Below, one piece after another: positions 50,821 to 63,570 of a stretch of 64,000 nt of DNA (the first letter of the stretch is position 1; the number at the start of each line of letters is the position of its first letter). A program made the position numbers and the translations under genes. Below the pieces are notes generated by a model, which was not told where the DNA came from, did no database searches, and worked only from the letters and a program-made list of their open reading frames with translations. The DNA comes from Cyclospora cayetanensis. Taxonomy: Eukaryota; Apicomplexa; Conoidasida; Eucoccidiorida; Eimeriidae. Location: NCBI RefSeq assembly GCF_002999335.1, contig NW_020312535.1, positions 1 to 64,000 of the forward strand. Reading direction: 5' to 3'.

Positions 50821-53800
50821 CTGAAATTAGGTAGTGCACAGCCAAGCCATGCTCGGCGCTCAGTGGTGGCCCACTCCTCTGTAGCCCCCGTCACTGCGCC
50901 ACAGCCTGCATGGGGCCCTACCAACATCTGGATGTGCCTTCTTTGAGTGCCAGGCGGCCTACTTCCACCAGGCCCTGCCACTATGTTCCATTTAGATGGC
51001 TTTTTCCTGGTCTCGCAGTCCTAATCTATATGACCCAACTACTTACAAGGGAAGCAGAGAAGTTTCTGCGGCGTTGTGTGGAGTCGTAGAGAAGCAAGGT
51101 TTTTCTGTGGCTTTCTTTTCTCGTCCACGTAAGACTGTAGCCCGATAACGCAGCTCCGACACCCATGAGTTCTACGTTTCAAATTGGTCCTTCAGGTGCT
51201 AGCTGATGGCTCAGTTGCTGAGCGCATGTGTGTTCGAAGCCTTGAATAATATTTCTTCGGCCTCTTGATAGCCGTATTCTGTGATGTCACTGCCGAGCCT
51301 GCGACCATCTATGACACTCAGTGATAATCTTAGATCAACTATTGGTAAGATAGCTGCCTGTCTGCGTTGTTGTTTGCAGGCTAAAGCTTTGTATTTCTAT
51401 GCATGCCAGTCTACTGATAGATTCCATCTCTCCTGCCGTCTCATTTGCCCCCGAAGCTTCCTGTTGCACTGCTCTCGCCACAAATTGACGAGTCTGGATT
51501 TGTAAAAGGCCCAAATTGTAGTATTCTTTGCAGGCAGAAGACTTCCTCTATATGACCGAGCTTCCTTTGTCTTTTGCAATTTGAATGCCGTAAGGAGCGT
51601 TTGTCTCTCTTTTAGTGGACCAGAAAACAAGGTACATTCCAAGCGGCCAACAAAATCTCACAGTATTTGCCTATCCTTACGGCCACCACACTTTAATTGT
51701 AGGTTGAACATCATTGCACAATCCATTACCATTTTTCGATTGAATTATCATGCCTTTGTATTGCCAGCAGTGGTGATGCCGTTACCGCACCCTACAGGCA
51801 CGCGTCATACGCCCCAATAGGGGTTGTACACTAGACTATTCCCATCGTTTCAGAATTGCTTTTCTCATATGGTCGCCAGAGATCATCATATTATTGAACT
51901 ACCAGTTAACCTTATTTGAAAATAGATAACTGCTCTAGGGAAGTGACAAAATCGAACCGTGCAGAATTACTAATCATAGCGTTTCATCTAGGATCTTCGT
52001 AGGCAGATATATAACTGTAGACTTTATTCCTAACTTGACATAGCAATAATAAGTGTTATTCCAAAAGCTCTGCTCCCCTTCCTCGCTCACTACTCTCAGC
52101 GTTCCACATGTCCGAGTGACAGCTAGGCTGCACCATGCTGCACCCTGCAGGTACTCGGAGATTTCGCAGCTAGTTGCACATGCCATCTAGCCCACACAAT
52201 TACCATATCGCGGCTAGTATGAAGCTAACGCTACTGTGCAATGTACAGAACATGTTAACAGCCAAAGCAAACGGTTTGTTCATTACAAAAGCTTCATAAA
52301 CAAACCTGAAGTATTGAGAGCAAAATTGCAACTTGTCACACTGCAGTATTGGGGTAGCTTCTCTGTAAAAGTCATCAATAAGCTATTAAGTTATGCAATG
52401 ATACGATACGGAGACTGGAGGTCAGCCATCACAATTTTCTTTTTGAAATTGTACAGTAGAGCGTTCGGCCCTTCCGCTCTACAGCTGACTCGCAAAGTCC
52501 TCGCGATCATTTTCGGACAAAAACGTGTGCTTTCTCTGATGAAATTCAATTCCATAGGCATACAACATTACTCGTGGATTGAACAACGAATCGCCTGTCA
52601 GGTGTACACGAAGCGTCTTCCATCTGGTATAGGCGAGTTCCATCAAAATTCTGACATAATGCTTCAGGCTCACAATCAGCACCTTTCCCCGCTCCTCGGA
52701 TAATCGGATTGCCTAGAGCATATCAGTGGCAGTCTACACTCCGGAATTCAAAGTTTACTTGATCTCTATTGATAGAGGAAAGAAAATATCATCGCTGAGA
52801 TATCCATTAGCTCCATCTCCCTCAATGAACCGAACCTTTGGCAGTAAGGGTTTCTCTCCTCTCGCACACCTTCATGAATTCAGTGCATCGAGAGCTCACC
52901 ATACCCTTAGCAGACGCCCACGTGTTTCACGGATCTTTACCAGCACCTGAGGTGAACTGAAAAATACCTTACCATGTATCTCACGCATACTGTATCGCCA
53001 GCCTTGTTATGCTAGCAATAATAAGGGTCTAAAACTTTGCAGTATAGGGTAGAAAGCGTAATAAACCATGCTCCATACGGCGCATTTTTTCTCCCTTCCA
53101 GAGCATTCGCATAGCACGAGCTTGGTCTCATAGAACCTTACCGCCGAGAACACATTAAGCTGACTGACGCTCACCCGCTCGGGTGCTCTTGTACCTCTTG
53201 CTCGAACGTGCCAGCCATTTTTCTTGGAGCTTGCTAATGACACCTTCCACGTAGTTCAGGTCCTCAAGAGGCGAATACGCTAGGGCAGGCTGAAAAAATG
53301 CTTTGGAGCTCGTCCACCGCTTCTGTTCGCCGTCCCCATATGAGATTTTTGAATCCACTCATCTGGGCGGTAACGTGCTGCTGCCATAACGTCTTATCGT
53401 CTTGTATTAGCAGCTACACTAAGGGCAATAAGGAGATCTGCCACTTGAGGATGTCCAAAAGGTTCTCCATTCTTCTGGTGAATCTTTTAGCAGATTTCCA
53501 CTGCAAGTGCTACAATAGATTCAAGCCCCCTAGCGTGCCGCACGTAGCCCAGATGTGTTGACCTTTTCTATTCGGCCACCAACCACTCCCTCCATTCCCC
53601 TGATTACCACATACTGTACATGACACGTCCTTCCATGTCGAAGACAGCTATTGAAACTGCATCAGTAAATCTTGAAATTGTTCCAATTGTTCACGGAAGT
53701 GCTTCACAAAAGTCAATCTTGGAGATATCGTTGGAAGAAGATTAATGGCGAGCATATGCAGGCCTTTCTTTTACCGCGCTTCGCGTGGGATATGGTAGCA

Positions 53801-54773
53801 TGGTAGTCACGAGCAACGTTGAGTCCGGCTGACGCAGCGGTACACCACTTGAACATATTTTTCTGCCTCCGGCGCTTTGGACATGGGTGGTAATAATGGT
53901 TCGGGAGCTTTGCTGCTGGAGGACGTCGGCTATCAAGGGGAGAGTAATTTAATCGGATCGAGGAGGCGATCTTTCTCCTGCATGCTGGCCGATGTGCCAT
54001 TAATTGGAGGAGGCAGGCCGCTGGTGGACTTTTGTCGTTCTGAGGGAATGCGACAGGTAGCTGACGCTGACTCCGAGAACACTAGCTCTTTAATAGCTAG
54101 CTTGACGTATTCGCAGGATGTAAGGGAGTTAGCGGAGAGCTGGATGGAGGACCTTCGTGTGCCTTGATCAGCGGAGAGTTGGACTCACTCGATTCCTCCA
54201 CGCAATCATTTGAGCCTGTGACAGTGATACTTCTTGCGCTCAAGAAAAAATGTGGTAGCGGCCTGACGGAGAACAAACAGCTTGTCTGTGAAGGAGCTGC
54301 TATTTAGGCGGCCGCAAAGCCCCTTCAGGCTGTAAGCGGGGTTACGAGGCATTTTCCTTTCGAGAGTGGATAAGGGCGGAAGGAGATGTGATGGGGAGAA
54401 GGCAGACCATCATTAAAAGAGCCGGTAGTACTTACAATCATTAGAGTCTCAGTTTTCTTGTTCTCAAGGGTAAGTTGAAGAGGTGGAGCGTCGGTAGGGG
54501 CCGCTGGTGATATCTCTCTGAGGCATTGTAGCACCGTGGGGTGTGCCACGAACAATGAGACCTGCTGAAGAAGGTAGGAGAACTGCATTGTGCGGATGAG
54601 AAAACCGTTGATTCCTCGTGTTTGCGTTCCCTATTGCTACTTCTCTTCGGCGAAACTCTGCCATGATTTCGAGGGACACAGCTAACGGGGAGAAGGATGC
54701 CTCGACGGTTGCGATTTGGATCCAGGAGACAGCGAAGTGGGCAGAGCATGGCTCTGCTTCACCAATGAACTTG

Positions 54774-55898
54774 CTACTGCATTTCGTCCTTCGTTTTGGC
54801 TCGAACAAGTGCGCCGCTTAACGTTTTTGCCGCGTGATTTACACTAGCCACTTCAGCGTCCAGTTTGAGATAGCGCAACTGCATGCTTAGTGCACGCAAT
54901 TGGCTAAGACACTCTAGTGCTTCATTTTCTCGAGGTTGTGATAGAAAAATTTGTGTCGTCAAAACATTCTGAATGATCCGTGCCTTAGCAAGGGCCTCGC
55001 CCACCAACACATTTATATAAAGAATTGCTTTCTCGGTCAAAGGGGCCTGTTGCGGCTGTCGGCCAGATACTGCGTCCCTCGCAGTCAGAGCACTGGCCGC
55101 CTTAGGAGTCAACCGCCTCCCATCACTAAGTGCATTTGCCCTAAGCACGAGAGCATCTGCTTCTTGCTTGTATGACCACTTCAAAGAATCAACCTGGCTC
55201 TGCTTAGCCTCGAGATCATTTTCTTTTTTTTGTAATTCTCCTTTTTGCTGCTGCAAACGGAGCTCGACCAGATCTAATACATCAAGGCCAACACCGCCTC
55301 CCACTTCTCTCGCTGCTTCCAGTCCCCTCTCCTGGTCAATAAGCAATTCCCTGAGCGCTTCTACTTCTTTACCAAGGCTCTGCAGATCCGCAAGCTGTTC
55401 CTGGAATTTCTCGCGAGCTTCTTCAATGGATTCGATCTCACCCGAAGATAGACAAGCCTTTTCCTCCAATGTGGGGTTCAAGACTTCGATTTGGTTCTCA
55501 AGTGCTGCAGGGGGTCGGAGTAAATACTGCGTGCTCGTTGCGGGCTGACTCTCTGGTGTCTCGCCACCTGTACTTAGAGAAGGTTCGCTGCTTCCACCGG
55601 GACCGGATAGCGTTTCGACGGGTAGGGGAGCGGAGTTGCGCTGCTTAAAGCACGTGGCAATCAGGTATGCCAAGGCCGCTACCCCTGCGATGGCTTCGAC
55701 GGCACTGAAGATGTAGCTAGGCGCATACTTGCGATTCTGGAAAATCCGCCGGAGTGGTCGCTTGAAGACATAAGCCGTTGCAGTAGTGTCCGTAAGGGCC
55801 TGAGAGGGAGGAATAACAGGATCATGATCCAAGGCTGACATGGTGCCAGGTGAAACAGTGGCTTCATTCAATGTCAAGATATCGTCGGAGACTTGCAT
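54774..55898 (-). CDS. Single-pass membrane protein with coiled coil, unrecognised
   Basis: No family recognised. 374 residues from the first ATG to a TAG (the frame is open a little upstream without ATG). A short polar N-terminus leads to basic RRIFQNRKYAPSY and then a transmembrane helix (FSAVEAIAGVAALAYLIATC, about 58-80). Next come a Ser/Pro/Glu-rich stretch and about 160 residues of heptad-rich coiled coil (ESIEEAREKFQEQLADLQSL through KKENDLEAKQSQVDSLKW). The end is helical (AILYINVLVGEALAKARIIQ ...). Topology with a single helix after a short N-terminus suggests type II. TATATAT lies about 30 bases upstream of the ATG on the coding strand. Downstream in-phase pieces at about 54750-54650 and 54570-54437 (the latter ending in a perfect GTAAGT donor) may be further exons, so the TAG may not be the true end. 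Confidence 0.6.
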   Translation of the reverse strand: MQVSDDILTLNEATVSPGTMSALDHDPVIPPSQALTDTTATAYVFKRPLRRIFQNRKYAPSYIFSAVEAIAGVAALAYLIATCFKQRNSAPLPVETLSGPGGSSEPSLSTGGETPESQPATSTQYLLRPPAALENQIEVLNPTLEEKACLSSGEIESIEEAREKFQEQLADLQSLGKEVEALRELLIDQERGLEAAREVGGGVGLDVLDLVELRLQQQKGELQKKENDLEAKQSQVDSLKWSYKQEADALVLRANALSDGRRLTPKAASALTARDAVSGRQPQQAPLTEKAILYINVLVGEALAKARIIQNVLTTQIFLSQPRENEALECLSQLRALSMQLRYLKLDAEVASVNHAAKTLSGALVRAKTKDEMQ

Positions 55899-58700
55899 TG
55901 TGTCTGTTTGTATAGGAATTACATATATAAGACGGGTACTTAAATTTGACAACTATGGGCGTGAGAGCGCCTGGGCTGCTTCTTTAGCCTTCTCCAGGTT
56001 CGGGCCACCAAGGATCAATTATTTGTCTTTCAGGGTCTATGAGACCACGATCAAATATTTCAATTTGTTGTGGAATCAGTTTCAAGGTATTGAGTGACCA
56101 TGGAATGGATGATACCTCAAATGGTATTCAAGGTAGACCTCAAATCGCAATGCGGCAGAAGGGGCAGGACCCTCGGAAAAAGCTGCCGGTGTAGATTTTG
56201 GAACAAACAAGCCTAATTTGAGTTGGTCTCGACCTGATTGACTTTCAAAAGCAGTTCAGTGTTTCTGTCGTCAATGGCTCTTTCATGCTTAAATCTCGCA
56301 TCTGGCCATGCCCCACAAGCCGCGCTGGGCACGGCCTCCGAGCACCTGAAACGCTGCCAAATCAGGCAATGACCAGCCTCTTCCATTAATTCATGTTTAC
56401 AGCATGGCCATCCACCTAAGCAGAAGCATTTTAATCTACGTCATAGTGGGCCTCGCTTGTCCCATGCGCTTTCTTTTAGGCGTTCTACTGAGCGTCGCAT
56501 TGTTGCACCACTGACTAGCCGCGTCGCTGTTTTTGTGGATTCACTATGTTGCCTAGGTGGATTGACTCGATGTAGAAGAATGCTTGCTTTTTGCCTGTGG
56601 GCTAAGGTACAGTGTGCAGCTCAGTGAGGATGCTCGGGGTCCTCAATGCAAGTGCGGTAATGCGTATCGCTCCTGTCCTATCTCCACACACACTTTAACT
56701 TTGTGCGGTGAGGACAAGGACAAGGAGGGATCTACGTGGATCGGATAGTTTCACCTTTACAGTAGATTATGATGCAGGCTTGTGCCTTGATCTCCTTTGC
56801 AAAGCCCAGACAAAGAGCAGTACATTTGGCAGCAACATGTGGCGTAACATAGGTACTCACCAACAGCAACTCACTCAGTGGGGAAGCATGATTCAGGGTG
56901 GCACTTAGCTTTGTAGCGCTCTACCAAGAGCGTCCATGGAGAGGTGCTCAATCTCTAAGCCTATATGAACGTACTCAACTAGGCTAATATATAACCGTGG
57001 CGTGCGGTACACTATTACAAATATTGATTGTGCTTACTCACGCGTATTGGCTTCCGTTACGCCGCGCTGTTCTTACTTATGTCAATAAACTGCAAAGTGC
57101 AAAGCACTCGTCGGCCCATAAGTCGCAAACTTTGCGGGGCATCGCACAGGCAGTGTTTCAGGGTGTTCATCTCCCTAAGCAAGCTAGCGCAAGTGCATGA
57201 TCATCTGCATGACAAGGGGATAAGGATTTTATTCACAAGAAAAAAAAGGAGAAAAGGTTCTTCATACCCTGTGGTTTCGTGCTGTTCACGTAGGGTAAGA
57301 AAAGGAGCGAATAACAAGAAGTGCTTACACGTATATTGCTTTCGGCTACTGCAGCACTGACGTTTACAGGGCCAAGAAAAAGCTATCACCCGGAAACGCG
57401 AATTTGGCGTACACGCCCTAGTGCGCAGAGCCTACCTTCCTAGACCCGATGCGCTCCAAGTGTTTACGTACCATAGCATAGCTCCTTTCCCTGAATCACT
57501 AAATTGCTTTTGGTGAGGGTAAATCTTGATATTGCTACTGACGCCTGATTTACAGGCACGCAGCAGCCGGCCTAATCAGCTTGAAAACTTAGGATCACAC
57601 TTGTATTTAGACGATGAGTCTTTATGAAATGTCTGCAGTGATAGACAAACAGGAACACGAGTTTTTTCGCTTCTTGAAATAGACTTTAAAAAGGATGATC
57701 GCAAAAGCTTGAGCAGAGCGGCCATTGAATTTGCGATCTGCATTCGTGTGTCGCACTTAGCACCCACTGTTGAACCTCTGTACCCCATCATGCTGAAAGG
57801 ATTCTGGACAGCTGCTTGCGATAGCAGAAGAGATAGCCTGGAAGTATCGCGCGTCTTGGGTTTTTCCCAGCGTCATGGAGCCTTTAAGGTATCGCTAAAG
57901 CTCCATTTGTTGCGCTTTTGTGCTTGTTGCAAGGATTGTTTACAAGTTGAGTAAACGACAAATGCAGCTTTGGTGTCCTCACAGTGAATCTGTGCGGTGG
58001 GTCCCCTGGCAAGAAGGCGGCTAGGGAGAAATTGATTAGGTGCGGTCAGTAAATACATAATAGAACTGCATCATCAACCACTGAAACGGAACGGACTTTG
58101 TGCTCAGTCTACGGTTGACTTCATGCCGCGGCGGAGAACATGACATACGTGTGAGCACCTTTGGGGGCTGATTCCCGAAGCTCAGACTGTAGCGCGCTTA
58201 ATTTGCATTTTGCAGCATATTCATGGTACGTATGGAAATAGGGATTTCGGTTCTCAGCGCCATATACTAGTGTAGCCTGCCTGCACCATAGCCATTGGCG
58301 GTGATGGAGGCACACCGGCGACGCTAACTTAGCAGCTACTACAACTAGTGCAGCACCCTATTGGAGGGCAAAACGACCAGGCCTCAAGGTCAGACATCAA
58401 TAGGGAATCCAGTTTAAGGCATTGACGCAGTTTTGCGGAGGCCATCAGCGGGCAGACGGCTCCCACCCTGCGTACTGCGGCTGGTCCAACAGCGATGCAA
58501 AAACCCGAAGCAGACATTCAAGCACTGAGCTAACGAAGTCCTTGGCGTTGAAAGCCCAAATTGCCGCGCATGACTGCACAGCAACCCAAAAGTTTGCACG
58601 GTTGGCAGCTGGATGTTGAAGATACTAGAGTAGCTTTAAAATGGTGATGGAAGCGGTTTTGAAAGGCATCCCACTCTCCTGAGCGTCAGTTTCTAGTCAA
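55899..58700. other. Gene-free AT-richer segment
   Basis: No recognisable coding exon or structured repeat. Open frames are short (up to 110 codons) and lack motifs. Confidence 0.5.
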
Positions 58701-59275
58701 GTCAGCCGCGGCAATCTGTCCTGCCAGCTTGCTTTCTGGTGCTGAAACAAAGTAAAAGGCTGCTGCAGCCTGATAAGTACAACGATGACTGGATTTTACT
58801 GCAGCAGGAGCGGTTAGTTGACGTCCTGTCCGTCCTGACAGGCAAGGTTTTGGTGTCCTATTGTGCCACTAGAAGTTTAGGTTTAGATCTAGAGCCAGGC
58901 ACGCGGGGAAACTCTAATACCTGCATCTGGCGGCGCTTTGGGGTCGCCCGAACGATAGCTATTATCTAGCTGTTGAAGTAGATATAGTACACAGAAGACT
59001 TGAAGGCAGTGGACACACAAGCTTGCACACGTCGTAGCAGAATGGGAGGAGCCACCGGAGGAGAATGCTAGGCATCTATATGTGTCCTGGTTTGCTTAGG
59101 ATATGGTAAATGTTGCACAACGTTAGACTTTAATCGCTTAGCAGAGATGGGACTGACTTTTCAAGCTAAAGGTACGAAGACTGTGATAACACTGTAAGCC
59201 GCCGTGAATTCACCACAGCACCGTTTTAGGAGAACAACTGCGGGCAAGCCATAACTATTCAGAGGCGGCTACTTA

Positions 59276-59566
59276 GTGCTGGATTCCAAAGAGCAAACAG
59301 CTTACAATGCGACAGACAGGCAAAGCTTCGAGAATGGTCGCGACCTAATAAGCCGTCTGCAAGACCAACAGGTCAACAGGCAGCTGCGTATGCTGATGGT
59401 TTTCGGAGACAGGGGTTGGATAGCAGGCCTTAACACACAAAAAGGGACAAAATACTTTCTGTGCGGTGACATCGGACACCCCTTTGGCGAGTGTTTAAAT
59501 CCTACTTCCTCAAAAACAATGAAGGCAGTATCTGCCACAGATGCGAAAGCTTGGGGCGTAAGGTAA
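59276..59566 (+). pseudogene. Gag zinc-knuckle remnant
   Basis: Open frame of 96 codons with KYFLCGDIGHPFGECLNP at about 59447-59500. This is a CX2CX4HX4C nucleic-acid-binding knuckle in which only the first Cys is lost: TAC (Tyr) where TGC would encode Cys, one transition. Upstream residues (SRLQDQQVNRQLRMLMVFGD) are consistent with a gag C-terminal region. Confidence 0.6.
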
Positions 59567-61389
59567 CGTCGTTATCAGTGTGGTCGAAGCTCTAGACCGC
59601 GGGTTCGCGTGTGAAGCTCGGGCACACAAGGCTGAGACGCGAAGACGGTGAGGTCTCAGAGGCTTGAAGGTGAATCAGACAAGGCAAAAAAGAACTCGGA
59701 AACACAGCCACATTCACGTGGGTACATGGGGAGTCTCCTGCGCGCCGAGATGGTTGGCCCATGCGCACAGCAGCAGCCAAACATGCTAGATCTCCCTGGC
59801 TTACACAACCTAATTACAGCCCCAGACACAGGCGGAAACAAGCTTAAAGTTGATCTGGAGAGCAATAATGGAGAAGCAAATAGGGTAAGCCGCAGAACCA
59901 CGATCCAGCCGGTAAGCTGACGTGAAGAGGAGCAAATCGCTTAATCAGCACCATCTGTGGATGCCGTGGACCTGTGCTAGAGCTCAGCGAGGAAAACTGA
60001 TGAATTCCAAAGTTTGGCACTGCTGGACTGAAGAGAACTCTTAATTTATAGTAGGAGGAATATGACAGCCTTCTAAAAGAAATCGCCGAGAGCAACATCC
60101 AGAGGCGATACCACTTGGGAGACCTGTAGATCTTCAAATGCTTTAGAATTCTGTGGACAAATGGCACAAGCCAACGTCATGCAGGGAAGGCGAAGTATCT
60201 TAATAAGGAGCCAGCAGCAAGAAACAGCTTAGAGACCTGAACAAGGAGGTTATAATTATGAATTGAGGAAGTGAAACTTAGTAGAAGAGAGGCTCGGTCG
60301 TGAAGCGAGTACGACTGCAGCGGGAATACGCCAGCTGAATAATGAGTTTATTTATGGACGAGAAGAATTGATGCAAAAATGAGGTAGAGACGAAGCACAT
60401 ATATAAGGCAACAATGCACTGCGAAAAGCAGACTGATGGTTCAGAAAAACAAGGATATTATGTAGAGTGACTAACGCGTGAGAAATTGCCATACATGCCT
60501 TAGAGGCTTTTGACCATACTACAGTCATTTTCCACTGTGCAACGGCAGAAGACAAATAAGCCAAATTTGACCCTTCACAGTGCACCGTGAAGTTTGGAAA
60601 GACACTCACAAATGCCTTGGTTCTCAATCTTTGTGGAGATGCGCTGCGTCTTTGGTAAATCAATTCTCTTCTTTTCGCTCGCTTTAGGTGGCTAGGGGCA
60701 TGCGTAGGTGCTGTAGTCCAAAGCTTAGGAGCATTAAGCTCTGCTTTTAGTTGATTTGTGGGCCAGACTTTCGTTGCTTGCGCTGAAACTTGTGGGAAGT
60801 TGACACTGGATACCACCGAGCTCCATCCTGGATTCACTTTTGATCAGCATGCGGGAGTGCATTTTCTGTACTCCGTTGTTGAGTCTGTTGAGTTTAAGCT
60901 GGCATCAAAAAGTTTCAGGAGTAGCAATTTATCACGCTTGGCACTTGAGACGTCACGAGCAGAAGACGCTGAGCACATAGCCGCAGTTGTTCCAAGCCGC
61001 CGGAGGATGGGCGCAATGCCGGCGGCAAGCCGTGTACGCCCGTTCCCCAAGAAGCACGAATAATTGGGGGTCAACAACGGAAGAAACTTGAGAAGGAATC
61101 ATTTGCCACGGAGAACTATTGTAACAAAAACGCCTGTGAAGTAAATACCTGAAGGTCCGGCAGAATGCAGACGCCTGTTTTCTGGACCAAGAGTTTTAGG
61201 GGAAGGCGGGATCTTGAAAGGTCTGCACGGTAACTTCGGCCATTGGGGCGGGCTGCCATCTCTTCACAGAAGTGTACTAAAGAAGGACAGGCACTGTCTT
61301 AAACCGATGAGGCAAACGCTATCTTCTAATTGTCAACTGTCTCTGAACGTGTCACGCTTTGAATTGTCGCCGAACGTCATCAGTCACAG

Positions 61390-62060
61390 AACTACAGTGC
61401 CGGGTAAGGCGACTAGTAAAGGTGTCATGTATTTACTAAGTCGGGAAGAGGTTCAAGCTTGTTAAAAAGTTCGGAATGACCTGGACGATAAAGAATAGAT
61501 ATTGGCTTTTCCTCTTCTTTTGCCGCACCGCCCATGATCGTGGCGAAGAAAGATGACCCATCAGTTAAGCAGCATGCAAAGAATGGCGTCTCAGTACAAG
61601 GAGCCTCACGCCTTTCCAAATCTGCCTAAATACCAGAAGCTCACAGTTTAGGACGTACAATACATTCCACGGTGCCACGAAATTCATGACGGCGGTAAAT
61701 GAACAGTTCACCAGATACGCATGGCACCCATCAATCAGCGCACGATTGCATTTCGTTTCTGTATGAGTTAGTGTGAGTTAAGCGTCACGAGTATCGGACT
61801 GAGAAGAGCCTTGAGAAATACTTCAAACAAACCAAACATATTTGTTCTAACCGTACATCTACAGAGGTGTATTCGTTTTACCTAGACGACGCTCCGCTCT
61901 ACAGCTTCTACGAAGCTTTCCACGCGAAGGTGCTGGACGAAATGTTGAAAAGTTTCTGGGCCCACAAAAGTTTACCGAGCTTGACAAGGGACATTCCAAG
62001 AGTTCTTCAGTCGACTACCTCCGGCATATTGTGGCAGCGGACGGGATAGTCGCCTCTTCG
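61390..62060 (+). pseudogene. Reverse transcriptase remnant
   Basis: Scattered over frames: LLSREEVQAC (like the 'lsp.E...v..ql' entry helix), IVAKKDDPS (like 'vlfVkKkDGs'), FYLDDAPLYSFYEAFHAKVL at about 61873 (the catalytic Y-x-D-D box is retained as YLDD followed by a degraded 'iliyS....H..hl..Vl'), and VDYLRHIVAADGI at about 62011, matching 'v.yLGHivs..Gi'. Spacing between the boxes is close to normal. Several stops and shifts. Confidence 0.7.
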
Positions 62061-62404
62061 TAGAAAATCAAGGCTACACAAATAGGCCCCGAACAGCTAA
62101 ATGCCAGCATTCTACCAAAGTTCTTCCTTGTTACCGTCACCTACTGTCATATGCCTATGTGTCAAGAATTAGCCAATATGTTGGGATTTTTGTGGGGCCT
62201 ACGAAGAAATAACTAAAGTTTTAGTAGAAAGAGAAACATGCTTCAGCGTGAAAACCTTGAAGCATGGTGGCCTGCACTTCACAACCTTGGAGATTCATGA
62301 GGTCATCCAGCCGTCTTCTGTGCTGAGAGCCGCATTTAGAGACTTTCGTAGGAAAAGAATTGAAGCATGATAAAGAACTGCTGCGCATTTAACTCGGTAT
62401 CAAG

Positions 62405-62689
62405 ATGGCGAATACTGTGCAGCGGGATGCGGAATATGACCGAGCTGTATCGGCCTTTAGGCACGCTCTGGATGCGCCAGGCTCTAACGTTTTTGCCACT
62501 CTGAAGATGCACACGAATCGTTGTTTGCTGCGGCACCGGTTAAGGCCAAAGTCAACAAGACCCACACGTAGTGTCGATCAAATGAAGCCTCAACTTGCTT
62601 GTGGGCTTGAAGACGTACTCACTAAAAACATACCCGGAGACAGCAACGTGGCCGCTGATGCGTTTTCTCGACCATCTGCTTTTAGTTGA
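62405..62689 (+). pseudogene. RNase H remnant with IPGDSNVAADAFSRP motif
   Basis: A 94-codon frame. It begins with a block like 'y.v...E.lAvv.Alrhwr.yl.G..F...TDH' (AEYDRAVSAFRHAL, GSNVFATLKMHTN). It ends with IPGDSNVAADAFSRP, a near-intact copy of the Ty3/gypsy RNase H terminus 'Y.pG..N.vADaLSR'. Confidence 0.75.
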
Positions 62690-63429
62690 CTGATAAGCAA
62701 GATAGCGCCTTACCGGGAAAAGAGACTCATGGTGGTTTGTGCATGGCCATTGAAGCAGCCGTTGAGAAGGAGTCAGTCCAATATCAATCAAAGACCCTTT
62801 CACCTTCGCACACCAAAAAAAGCAATTCCCGATAGAAAAGCGTTTTCCTATTAGTGCATGCAACGATGTTCGAAGTGTGCAAAAGCCTTTTATTCATCAT
62901 GAGCCAACAAAATGCAAACGATGACGGCGACGACTCAAAAGTCATATCGCGCATTCAAAATTCCTTCACACTTCCATATGGCTCATACCAAAGGCGTCTG
63001 GCGCCTTTGTTATCCCTTCAACAAAGTTCTGTCACTACTGTATCAAGTATTAAGCACATGGCCACCCTCTCAGAGGACACATTGTGTGATTTTCTTCCAA
63101 CACAGGCCTACTGGTCTGGCGCGTGTAGTTACCCTAACGCATGAGAGTCGTTTTTTAGCGGGTGAACCCCTATAGAAGCCGCTAGATTACTTCCATCTGG
63201 GAGAATGTTTAATCGATAATGAGCGCAAGTGCTTCTCACCTTTGGCATGCCGTTACCAGTATTGCAAAGCGACACAATACAACCTCTGCGTCGGTGAATA
63301 CCACCAGCCAGGCAGTGCACCCTAGCCCCTCAGTACTAATGAAAAGCCGGTCGACACCCTACATTCCTCGAAGAGCCTTCTGTTACCTCATTATGGGTTT
63401 TCACTTATGCTAGTCCCAGACTGCGGTAC

Positions 63430-63570
63430 GATTTATTTCAAAGCGCTGGGTGATTGTCTACCGCAGATCCTAGAACATGCAAGCTTCTTCAGGCTCCGCA
63501 ATCCTCAATCCGACAGAGCCAGACCGCTTTCTATATTTTACTTCAGCGTATCTTGAGACCTGCGCACAAG
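63430..63570 (+). pseudogene. Integrase core remnant
   Basis: IYFKALGDCLPQILEHASFF followed by RLRNPQSDRARP resembles the integrase segment 'fwk.lc..lgi.l..ssayHPQSDGQ.ER', placed at the expected distance after RNase H. Weak but ordered with the upstream domains. Confidence 0.4.

Larger units (their letters stand above)
47205..54773. other. Gene-poor segment with decayed retroelement fragments
   Basis: No intact gene recognised. Contains minus-strand protease-like and reverse-transcriptase-like remains (listed separately). Other long frames (52236-52703 plus, 53877-54167 plus, 53155-53358 minus) look protein-like but could not be assigned. Confidence 0.5.
58739..63570 (+). mobile_element. 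Decayed Ty3/gypsy-like LTR retrotransposon
   Basis: Fragments in the canonical Ty3/gypsy order occur on the plus strand: gag zinc-knuckle (about 59450), RT fingers and palm (about 61400-62060), RNase H (62405-62690) and integrase core remains (about 63430-63560). Frames are broken by many stops and shifts, so the element is dead. No clear protease was found between 59.6 and 61.2 kb, and LTRs could not be identified by eye; the right LTR may lie beyond the window. Order RT-RNaseH-IN places it with Ty3/gypsy rather than Ty1/copia. Confidence 0.7.
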
